From: UBA12088 sp964568345
GTDB taxonomy: Bacteria; Patescibacteriota; Minisyncoccia; Phycocordibacterales; UBA12088
NCBI GenBank assembly: GCA_964568345.1
Contig: CAZMPG010000037.1
Span: 1 to 11,137 of the forward strand
Length of the DNA stretch: 11,137 nt
Reading direction: 5' to 3'
Part shown: piece by piece, positions 1 through 5,092 of the stretch
How the letters are laid out: the number at the start of each line of letters is the position of its first letter
Numbering within the stretch: the first letter of the stretch is position 1
The notes under the pieces: generated by a model
Seen by the model: the letters and a program-made list of their open reading frames with translations, nothing else
Database searches by the model: none
Told to the model about the DNA's origin: nothing
Translations under genes and position numbers: made by a program

Positions 1-7
1 CCTCATG

Positions 8-26
8 CTCCTTGGTCATCAAGGAG
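8..26 (-). terminator. Perfect 7-bp hairpin after the PEGA gene, possible terminator
   Basis: CTCCTTG (8-14) and CAAGGAG (20-26) are perfect inverted repeats around a 5-base loop, 30 bases past the stop of the PEGA-domain gene on the minus strand. No run of T follows in the seven bases left in the window, so a classical intrinsic terminator cannot be confirmed. The arm also holds AAGGAG, one base from an ATG that reads out of the window on the minus strand. It could therefore be a ribosome-binding region of a next gene, although that spacing is too short. Confidence 0.3.
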
Positions 27-55
27 TGCAATATGTATCTGAGGTTATGCAGGCG

Positions 56-1033
56 TTACCAGGTTGTCTTACGGTACACGGCGCCGTCGTAGACGATGAG
101 CGTGCCATCCGCATCGAAGCGGAAGTCGAGCCCCGGCCCCTCGAGGATGGGCTGAATGTTTCGCTCGGGGCGGTCGTCGAGCTCTACCGCGTAGATGCCG
201 CGCTCGGTGCTCACGACGACGACGTCGTTCCGGTTCGGGTAGAAATCATACCGCTCGATGGGCTCGCTCCACTCGATGCGGACGTACTTCTTACAGACCG
301 TCGTACAGAAGTAGAACGGTGGCGGGTCTTCGTCGCGCGACCACGTGGCGACGAGGGTGCCGTGGTCGAGCCAGGCAATGATGCCGTCGCGCTCGCGGAC
401 CTCCGCCATTGTTGCGAGGATGGTTGAGCTCACGCGCTTCGTGAGCCACGTCGGAAACTGGTACTCGACATCAACCGTGGTCGTCGCCACCCGTTTCCCG
501 TGGACGAGCACGTACGTCGTCGTAGCGACCTCGACCGCAAACTGGTCGTGGGTGGAAAATGCCTCCTGGAGCGCGGTGAATGCGGGGTTTGCAACCGCGC
601 GGGTGCCGCTCGCCACAGCGCCATCGGTAAGCGAGAGTGTTGTCGTGGATGCTACGGTGGTCCAGGTAAACGTTTGGGGGAGCATGAGCACCCGCGCTTC
701 TGTGACCAGGTTTGCCTGCACGCTGAGGTGCTTCACCCAGCTCTGGTACCCAGAGCGCGTGACCCAGATTTCGTACGTCGTACCCGGCGTGAGGTCCTCG
801 ATGTACGTGTTGCGGAGGAATGCCCCGTTGCTCTCGACGAACCCGCCATCGAGGAATACCGAGGTGTTCGCGATGTCTGAGTGGAGGTATACGCCGCCCG
901 TTTCGATGAGCGACATGGCGTCGTCAAGACGGTACCCCTTCGAGTACCCGATGAGGATGGGGGTGCCGACCACGAAGAGCACGGCACAGAGCACGAGGAG
1001 GCGGCGGCGGAGGTGGTGAGTGAGCGGCATCAT
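56..1033 (-). CDS. Membrane-anchored PEGA-domain protein with C-terminal beta-rich region
   Basis: 325 residues from the first of two adjacent ATG codons; this start overlaps the upstream glycosyltransferase stop as ATGA, and the second ATG is 3 bases later. A basic N-terminus (HHLRRR) precedes one membrane segment at about residues 11-30, so the rest probably lies outside the membrane. Residues about 47-119 look like a PEGA domain: a paired beta pattern (VYLHSD, SVFLDGGFV), then DLTPGTTYEIWVTRSGY, typical of the 'knowledge of the PEG-A fold' repeats found in surface proteins. The remaining 200 residues are beta-rich, with blocks such as FYPNRNDVVVV and GIYAVELD that recall a degenerate beta-propeller. 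C243 and C247 (FCTTVC) could pair outside the cell. PEGA proteins with this layout are common in Parcubacteria, but their role is unknown. Co-translation with the glycosyltransferase suggests a shared envelope task; this is inference. Confidence 0.8.
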   Translation of the reverse strand: MMPLTHHLRRRLLVLCAVLFVVGTPILIGYSKGYRLDDAMSLIETGGVYLHSDIANTSVFLDGGFVESNGAFLRNTYIEDLTPGTTYEIWVTRSGYQSWVKHLSVQANLVTEARVLMLPQTFTWTTVASTTTLSLTDGAVASGTRAVANPAFTALQEAFSTHDQFAVEVATTTYVLVHGKRVATTTVDVEYQFPTWLTKRVSSTILATMAEVRERDGIIAWLDHGTLVATWSRDEDPPPFYFCTTVCKKYVRIEWSEPIERYDFYPNRNDVVVVSTERGIYAVELDDRPERNIQPILEGPGLDFRFDADGTLIVYDGAVYRKTTW

Positions 1034-2577
1034 ACCTGTGTCGCGCGGTGCTTGGGGGTGACCCAGAAGGAGCCAACATACCACCCGAGCATGAGCCGCG
1101 TCTGTGCGTGGAGGCCGGGGAATGCGCCGAAAATGATGATGGTAAACGGCACAAGGAGCCACTGGAGTGCAGCAGCGACGTATCGCCGTCGGCGTTTGGT
1201 CGCCTCGGGGAGCCGCGGCATGAGCGAGAATGCGGTCGCCGCAGCGAGGATGAGTCCGAGCATCGCGACCACCATGAGGTTGCGGGTAATGAAGGGAAGG
1301 TTGTAGGAGAGCACCGTGTCGCGGAACGCCTCCCCGCCGAGCATGAGCGGTAGCCAGCCGAGGAGGAGGATGATGAGTGGGCTCGTCGCGAGTGACCAGA
1401 AGCCTTCGAGCTGCACGAGCGTGTGAAATACCTTGCTCCGGAGGGGGATCGCGCGGTTTTTGATGAAACCGAAGAGCAGGTAGGGTATGTTCTCTACCCC
1501 CCACATCCAGCGGAAGTGCTGCTTGTAGATATTGACCAACGTCTGTAGGCGTGTTGGAGCTAGGTTTGCATCCATCGAGACGGGAAACGCTATCGGTATG
1601 ACGCGGTAGCGTCCATCATTCGCGAGGAAGAGGTTCCAGAAAATACGCGAATCATCCGACACCATGTTCTTCTGCCAGAACCCCACCTCGTTGAGTGCGG
1701 CAAACGACACCGCGTGCGAGGAAAAGGTGGTGAGCTTCTCCGCGCGCTCTTGCTGGATCATCTGCCAGAAGGTGCTCGAGAACGCGGCGACGCGAGAGAG
1801 TGCGGGGGCATCCCAGATGTTGTTGTTGTAGAGCGGTACCGGCTGGAACGACGCGTGGTACGGGTCGTCGGTGGTCGAGAAGTGCCACGTGAGGCACGCA
1901 AGGTACTGCGGCGCAACGACCGTGTCGATATCGAACGCCGACACGATGACCGCATCGAAAGGTATGTGGTTGGGGATGAGGATACGATCGCGCGCCTGCT
2001 CCGCAGCGTACGTGATGTTGGGTCCTTTGCCGCGTATCTCCCCGGGGAGGTTATCGGGATGCTCGGTCACGAGGATGTGCGCGAACGTCGTCCCGTAGCG
2101 CGCTACAACGTTCGCTGCGATGGTACGCGCACCCTCCCCTGCCCGCGCCTCGGCTGCGAGGACGACGATGATGCGTGCGGATGGGTAGTCGGACTCCGCT
2201 ACTGAGCGTACCGCCGCTGCTACGATGTCCTCGCGCTCGTGGTAGAACGGGAGGATGATAAGGTGGTAGTAGCGCGCAAGGGTCTCCGGCGTGAGCCTGC
2301 TTCGCCATGGCACCTGCATGTTGTGACGAAGCCGACGCCAGTTGTGCCGCTGGTGGATGCCGAGGTAGAAGGTTTTGAGGAGCCAGTAGAGATCAAAGGC
2401 GATGATGAAGTACGCAGCGACGGTCGGTGCGTAGAGCGACAGGAGCACGATGCCACCAATCGTGACCCACGAGAGCGCTCCGGGCAGGATCTCGAGTGCT
2501 CGGTAGAGCACCCGGTCACCCCCCGAGAGATCGCGGGCATGGGCGATGTGGAAGTACGGTGAACGGACAAATTCCAT
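1030..2577 (-). CDS. Membrane-bound family 2-like glycosyltransferase
   Basis: 515 residues. Two N-terminal membrane helices (about 33-51 and 52-70) are followed by a cytoplasmic GT-A type domain and three C-terminal helices (about 394-414, 430-452, 467-487). Sequence signs of the GT2 fold are IILPFYHEREDIV at 107-119 (first strand and nucleotide-binding region), RGKGPN at 182-187, the metal-binding DxD in SAFDIDTV (D216, D218), an acidic VSDDSRIF at 306-313 as candidate catalytic base, and QHFRWMWG at 353-360, which matches the QxxRW motif of processive synthases. The enzyme should transfer a sugar from a nucleotide donor to a growing glycan or lipid at the inner membrane face; donor and acceptor cannot be told. 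The start ATG lies 6 bases after the tRNA-Thr gene, with CCT immediately before it and no Shine-Dalgarno. The stop overlaps the next start (ATGA), so the two genes are coupled. Confidence 0.85.
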   Translation of the reverse strand: MEFVRSPYFHIAHARDLSGGDRVLYRALEILPGALSWVTIGGIVLLSLYAPTVAAYFIIAFDLYWLLKTFYLGIHQRHNWRRLRHNMQVPWRSRLTPETLARYYHLIILPFYHEREDIVAAAVRSVAESDYPSARIIVVLAAEARAGEGARTIAANVVARYGTTFAHILVTEHPDNLPGEIRGKGPNITYAAEQARDRILIPNHIPFDAVIVSAFDIDTVVAPQYLACLTWHFSTTDDPYHASFQPVPLYNNNIWDAPALSRVAAFSSTFWQMIQQERAEKLTTFSSHAVSFAALNEVGFWQKNMVSDDSRIFWNLFLANDGRYRVIPIAFPVSMDANLAPTRLQTLVNIYKQHFRWMWGVENIPYLLFGFIKNRAIPLRSKVFHTLVQLEGFWSLATSPLIILLLGWLPLMLGGEAFRDTVLSYNLPFITRNLMVVAMLGLILAAATAFSLMPRLPEATKRRRRYVAAALQWLLVPFTIIIFGAFPGLHAQTRLMLGWYVGSFWVTPKHRATQV

Positions 2578-2583
2578 AGGATG

Positions 2584-2656
2584 AGCCGGAGGCGAGGCTC
2601 GAACTCGCGACCCACGGTTTACAAAACCGTTGCTCTACCGACTGAGCTACTCCGGC
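2584..2656 (-). tRNA. tRNA-Thr (anticodon UGU)
   Basis: A full cloverleaf reads on the minus strand: acceptor arms GCCGGAG and CTCCGGC (7 bp), D-stem GCTC/GAGC with the GG pair in the loop, anticodon stem ACGGT/ACCGT with loop TTTGTAA, a 5-base variable loop, and T-stem GCGAG/CTCGC around TTCGAGC. The anticodon TGT at 2621-2623 decodes ACA and other threonine codons. The discriminator base is T and CCA is not encoded, so a CCA-adding enzyme must finish the 3' end. The gene lies 21 bases after the stop of the small membrane protein gene and 6 bases before the glycosyltransferase start. Processing of its 3' end would set the 5' end of the downstream message. Confidence 0.97.
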
Positions 2657-2665
2657 AATAGTACT

Positions 2666-2674
2666 ATCCTAGCA
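2666..2674 (-). promoter_or_regulatory. Possible extended -10 promoter for tRNA-Thr and the glycosyltransferase
   Basis: On the minus strand TGCTAGGAT matches the extended -10 form TGnTATAAT at the TG and four of six bases. Its 3' edge is 9 bases before the mature tRNA, so a start about 7 bases downstream would leave almost no leader. I see no convincing -35 hexamer. The element overlaps the last codons and stop of the small membrane protein gene. Read-through from the rpsB operon is the alternative source of transcript. Confidence 0.35.
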
Positions 2675-2677
2675 GAT

Positions 2678-3013
2678 TCACCCGTGCTGCGCCTCACTCT
2701 GAGGTGTGCGGGGTGCACGCCGACGCAGGTGGCGGAGCGCGGTGAGCCGGGAAATGAGGCGACGTTCGGTGGAGCGGACCAAGACGAGAGCGGTGTACGT
2801 GAGCGCGTGGAGCGCCCGGGGGAGAAGGTCGCGGGCAAGGGCGCTGTACACTTGGGCGAAGAGCTGTCGCATCTGTGCATAGAATGCATCGGTCGCTCGG
2901 TCGAGCGCATCGCGGGGTGAAGCGAGCAGGCGCCTGCCGCGAAGGCTATCACCGCCCCGCACGAGCGCAAGGAGTACGAGGCACGCGAGTGCAACGATGA
3001 GGGCAATACCCAT
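2678..3013 (-). CDS. Small single-pass membrane protein of unknown function
   Basis: 111 residues from the ATG located 3 bases after the tsf stop codon, so it is very likely translated from the rpsB-tsf message. One hydrophobic helix (about residues 2-18, GIALIVALACLVLLALV) is followed by a strongly basic, helix-prone region rich in Arg, Ala and Leu, including about ten Arg in the last 35 residues. The likely orientation is a short outside N-terminus with the basic C-terminal part in the cytoplasm. I do not recognise a family. The reading frame keeps the G/C third-position bias of its neighbours, which supports it as a real gene. A role beside translation, such as tethering nucleic acid or ribosomes to the membrane, would be only a guess from charge and context. 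Confidence 0.65.
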   Translation of the reverse strand: MGIALIVALACLVLLALVRGGDSLRGRRLLASPRDALDRATDAFYAQMRQLFAQVYSALARDLLPRALHALTYTALVLVRSTERRLISRLTALRHLRRRAPRTPQSEAQHG

Positions 3014-3016
3014 GGC

Positions 3017-3604
3017 TTAGGAGCGCACCGACGCGCGGAAGCACTCGGAGACCTCGATGCGCTCGCCAAACTTCTGCACCGCTTGCTCGATGAGGCCGCG
3101 GATGGTCATGTTTGGGTCTTTTACGTACGCTTGGTCGAGGAGTACACGCTCCTCAAGGAAGGAGTTGAGCTTACCCTCGACAATGGCGGCGCGTCGCTCC
3201 GCCGGCTTATCAGCCGCTTCCTCCTCAAAAAGCTGCTTTGCTTTCGCAATGTCCTCTTCCCGCACCTGGTCGCGGGAGATGAACTGGGGGTTCGTTGCGG
3301 TCGCATGCATCGCGATAGCGTACGCAAGTGCAATGAACTCTTCATTCTTGGCGACGAAGTCAGTCTCGCACGAGAGGAGGACGATCGCACCGACATCACG
3401 CGACGCATGAATGTACGCTTGCACGACACCTGCACCGAGCGTGCGATCCGCTTTCTTTGCTGCGGCGGCGCTCGATTTCTTGCGGAGGATGAGGAGTGCC
3501 TTCTCGGCATCACCCTCTGCTTGCTCGAGCGCATGCTTGCAGTCCATAACCGAGAGACCGGTACGCTCACGGAGTGCTTTGATGTCGGCTGGGGTGATGC
3601 TCAT
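3017..3604 (-). CDS. tsf: Translation elongation factor Ts (short form)
   Basis: EF-Ts exchanges GDP for GTP on EF-Tu in the cytoplasm. The protein has 195 residues. The N-terminal UBA-like module spans about 1-40, with the family signature LRERTGLSVMDCKHAL at residues 11-26. The EF-Tu-contacting motif TDFVAKN follows at 81-87. A linker with ADRTLGAGVVQAYIH (52-66) precedes a single core domain. At about 195 residues it is far shorter than the Escherichia coli protein (about 283) and resembles the compact Thermus type, with one core subdomain reduced and no coiled-coil module evident. The ATG at 3604 is preferred because the protein then begins MSITPADIK; the frame also has a TTG two codons earlier. 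The gene follows rpsB after 66 bases that include a hairpin. Confidence 0.96.
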   Translation of the reverse strand: MSITPADIKALRERTGLSVMDCKHALEQAEGDAEKALLILRKKSSAAAAKKADRTLGAGVVQAYIHASRDVGAIVLLSCETDFVAKNEEFIALAYAIAMHATATNPQFISRDQVREEDIAKAKQLFEEEAADKPAERRAAIVEGKLNSFLEERVLLDQAYVKDPNMTIRGLIEQAVQKFGERIEVSECFRASVRS

Positions 3605-3609
3605 AGGCA

Positions 3610-3629
3610 AAAAGAACCTACGTTCCTTT
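3610..3629 (-). promoter_or_regulatory. Hairpin between rpsB and tsf, candidate attenuator or translation control element
   Basis: In the minus-strand RNA AAAGGAAC (plus 3622-3629) pairs with GUUCUUUU (plus 3610-3617) around the tetraloop GUAG. That gives eight pairs, one of them G-U. The G-U pair would be a mismatch in the plus-strand transcript, so the structure favours minus-strand RNA. The 3' arm ends in U residues 5 bases before the tsf ATG, and the 5' arm holds the only purine-rich AAAGGA near tsf. It could be a weak attenuator between the two genes or could mask a ribosome site. In other bacteria the rpsB-tsf junction is a known control point. Confidence 0.4.
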
Positions 3630-3670
3630 ATGTGGGTAATGCTCTTTGCGGACGTCGCTAGGTGCAGCGT

Positions 3671-4390
3671 CTACTCCGCGGTAGGCGCTCGCGATGTGCG
3701 GAGTCCCTCTTCGTACGCGGCTGCAATCTCCTGCACGATGTAGGCTATCGCCTTTTGAGACGCGTCGTTGCCGGGAATCGGGAAGTCAATGTCGCGTAGG
3801 TCGCAGTCGCTGTTTGCGAGCGCAATGACGGTCATGTGGTGCTGCTTCGCCTCTTTCACCGCTATCGCCTCACGCTTCGGGTCCACCACGAACACCGCGC
3901 TCGGGAGCGTCTCGCCGAGCGGCACGAGGCCAGCGTACATAGTCTCGAGCCGCTCTATTTCGCGGTCTATCTGGAGCCGCTCGAACTTCGTGTACTTGCC
4001 AAGGAGGCCTGCTTCGCGGTCGCTCGAGAGCTTCGTGAGACGCGCGACCCTTTTACTGATCTCGGAGAAGTTCGTGAAGGTGCCGCCGATCCACCGGCCG
4101 ATGCTGTAGGGCATCTCGACGCGGTCCGCCGCCTGCTTGACGACGCGCTGGCTCTCCGGCTTGCCGCCGATAAAGAGGAGCTTCTTCCGCTCCTCGGCGA
4201 GCGAGCGCACGTACGCTTTCGCGGTGTCGAGCAGCTGCTTCGTCTTCTCGAGGTCAAACACGTCCACGCGGAGCTTCTGGCCGAAGATATATCCGGCTGA
4301 CGTGGGGTGGCGGCGACTCCGCGCAACGCCGAAGTGCGCACCAACGGCGAAGAGGTCCGCGATGGCGGGCTGTGTCTGTGCATCAGGCAT
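3671..4390 (-). CDS. rpsB: Ribosomal protein uS2
   Basis: Small-subunit protein S2, 239 residues from the ATG at 4390 (M-P-D-A) or 244 from the in-frame ATG at 4405 (M-E-Q-G). Family marks, numbered from 4405, are LFAVGAHFGVARSRRHP at 18-34, YIFGQKLRVDVFDLEKT at 39-55, LFIGGK at 77-82, the highly conserved RWIGGTFTNF at 104-113, and VFVVDPKREAIAVKEA at 171-186. The ARSRRHP form after HFG is the style I associate with CPR bacteria. I prefer 4390 because GGAG lies 9 bases before it, while the predicted transcription start falls almost on the 4405 ATG; a leaderless start at 4405 is the alternative. The gene heads an operon with tsf and the small membrane protein. Confidence 0.96.
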   Translation of the reverse strand: MPDAQTQPAIADLFAVGAHFGVARSRRHPTSAGYIFGQKLRVDVFDLEKTKQLLDTAKAYVRSLAEERKKLLFIGGKPESQRVVKQAADRVEMPYSIGRWIGGTFTNFSEISKRVARLTKLSSDREAGLLGKYTKFERLQIDREIERLETMYAGLVPLGETLPSAVFVVDPKREAIAVKEAKQHHMTVIALANSDCDLRDIDFPIPGNDASQKAIAYIVQEIAAAYEEGLRTSRAPTAE

Positions 4391-4415
4391 TGCTCCCTGC
4401 TCCATAATGGTAAGG

Positions 4416-4444
4416 AGTGTACCAGATGTCCCCACGGTTGGCAA
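4416..4444 (-). promoter_or_regulatory. Promoter of the rpsB-tsf operon
   Basis: On the minus strand TTGCCA (plus 4439-4444, five of six to the -35 consensus) is separated by exactly 17 bases from TACACT (plus 4416-4421, four of six to -10). A TG extension stands one base before the -10. The expected start about 7 bases downstream is near 4408-4409, only 3-4 bases before the upstream ATG of rpsB (4405) and about 18 before the preferred ATG (4390). This is the best promoter match in the window. Confidence 0.7.
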
Positions 4445-4489
4445 CAGGCGTGCAAGGTGGTACCCTGTGGCTTGGTATGTTCCTGTAAT

Positions 4490-4527
4490 AAAAAAAGGGG
4501 GGCGATGCTCATCAGAAACGGCACCGC
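4490..4527 (-). terminator. Possible intrinsic terminator with T tract before the rpsB promoter
   Basis: In minus-strand RNA GCGGUGC (plus 4521-4527) can pair with GCAUCGC (plus 4502-4508) around a 12-base loop. There are seven pairs, one G-U. Five C (plus 4497-4501) and then seven U (plus 4490-4496) follow. The C run between stem and U tract is not typical, so strength is doubtful. Its place, after the ATP synthase operon and before the rpsB promoter, fits a stop that insulates the two operons. Confidence 0.35.
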
Positions 4528-4530
4528 ACT

Positions 4531-4801
4531 GTGTCTGTACGCGAGCTGCTGGTCCAGTACCACCGGTGAACGGGGGCTGGTATATCGTATCTTGCCGGGG
4601 AGTTTCTCGATCGTGCTCGGGCCGGAGATAGGTCAAGAGCAGTGCGGTCGTTTTGGACGTGCCACGATCAGTGCACACGTGGTCTGCGTCCCCTCAGGCA
4701 CCGTCACCAAGAGTGAACACGCCCCCGTCGGGCCCGGCGTGCCGCATGAGTTCTCCATGAACGGGCTCACCGTTCTCATTTCGGTCGAGCCCCAAGAGTA
4801 A
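4531..4801 (+). pseudogene. Possible frame-disrupted small plus-strand gene of unknown family
   Basis: This is an inference from protein-like segments in three consecutive plus-strand frames. From a GTG at 4531 the first frame reads MSVRELLVQY to 4560, then stops at TGA. Stepping back one base, 4560-4586 reads PPVNGGWYI. Stepping back one more, from 4589 the third frame reads ILPGSFSIVLGPEIGQEQC, later HVVCVPSGT and HEFSMNGLTVLISVEP, ending at TAA 4799-4801. Joined, this gives a coherent protein of about 90 residues with beta-strand-like blocks. It would take two one-base deletions about 28 bases apart, either real mutations or assembly errors. The third-frame part has strong G/C third positions, but a minus-strand frame shares those positions, so that bias alone does not decide. 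Without the joins, the third frame from ATG 4505 would give a 98-residue protein. I cannot name the family; a cupin-like fold is only a guess. The gene converges on atpC with a shared hairpin between the stops. Confidence 0.45.
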
Positions 4802-4821
4802 AAGTAAAGGAGGTACAAGCG

Positions 4822-4841
4822 CCCCGACGATGTCGTCGGGG
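4822..4841. terminator. Strong hairpin between atpC and the plus-strand gene, bidirectional terminator
   Basis: CCCCGACG (4822-4829) and CGTCGGGG (4834-4841) form eight perfect pairs around the tetraloop ATGT. The stem begins 10 bases past the atpC stop on the minus strand and 20 bases past the TAA at 4801 on the plus strand. The plus side is followed by TGTGTTTGT. The minus side is followed, after about 13 bases, by a T-rich run (CCTTTACTTTTACTC). Neither side has an uninterrupted U tract, but a perfect GC-rich stem between converging stops is what a shared terminator looks like. Confidence 0.7.
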
Positions 4842-4851
4842 TGTGTTTGTG

Positions 4852-5085
4852 CTACAAAAGTACCGTGGGGCCCTCAGGAGTCACCTCGAGGATGCCGTGC
4901 ACGACATCGTGCCGAAAGACCTCCCTGCCCTCTGCGCGCACGGAGAGCGTGCCCGGCCGGAGTGTCGTGACGAGCGGCACGTGGTGCGGCAGTACGGTGA
5001 GGTCACCCACGAAGCCGGGCGCATTGAGCGCGTCAGCTTCCCCGCGAAAGAGTACCCCATTTACCCGTGCGATGTGGACCTGCAT
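4852..5085 (-). CDS. atpC: ATP synthase F1 subunit epsilon, N-terminal domain only
   Basis: Epsilon sits at the foot of the central stalk and joins gamma to the c-ring. This one has 77 residues, against about 130-140 in most bacteria. The N-terminal beta-sandwich is complete: GVLFRGEADALNAPGFVGDLTVLPHH across residues 10-35, PLVTTLRPGTLSV at 37-49, and the closing strand GILEVTPEGPTVLL at 64-77, where the domain normally ends. The two-helix C-terminal domain that inhibits ATP hydrolysis in other bacteria is absent. The ATG is 7 bases after the atpD stop. The frame stays open past the TAG to 4633, but that stretch is not helical, so I do not think a stop mutation removed the domain recently. 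It is the last gene of the operon. Confidence 0.93.
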   Translation of the reverse strand: MQVHIARVNGVLFRGEADALNAPGFVGDLTVLPHHVPLVTTLRPGTLSVRAEGREVFRHDVVHGILEVTPEGPTVLL

Positions 5086-5092
5086 ACGTGCA

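Noticed and set aside
33..92. Plus-strand start with AAGGAG at good spacing before ATG 33
   Set aside because: The frame stops after about 20 codons and lies opposite the PEGA gene; the AAGGAG is an arm of the hairpin.
4391..4678. N-terminal extension of rpsB to 4678
   Set aside because: The extra residues show no S2 similarity and the region contains the likely rpsB promoter and a T tract.
4633..4851. In-frame continuation of atpC past its TAG, open for about 72 codons on the minus strand, as a lost epsilon C-terminal domain
   Set aside because: The translation is not helical, shows no epsilon features, and crosses the strong hairpin. The atpC protein ends cleanly at the domain boundary.
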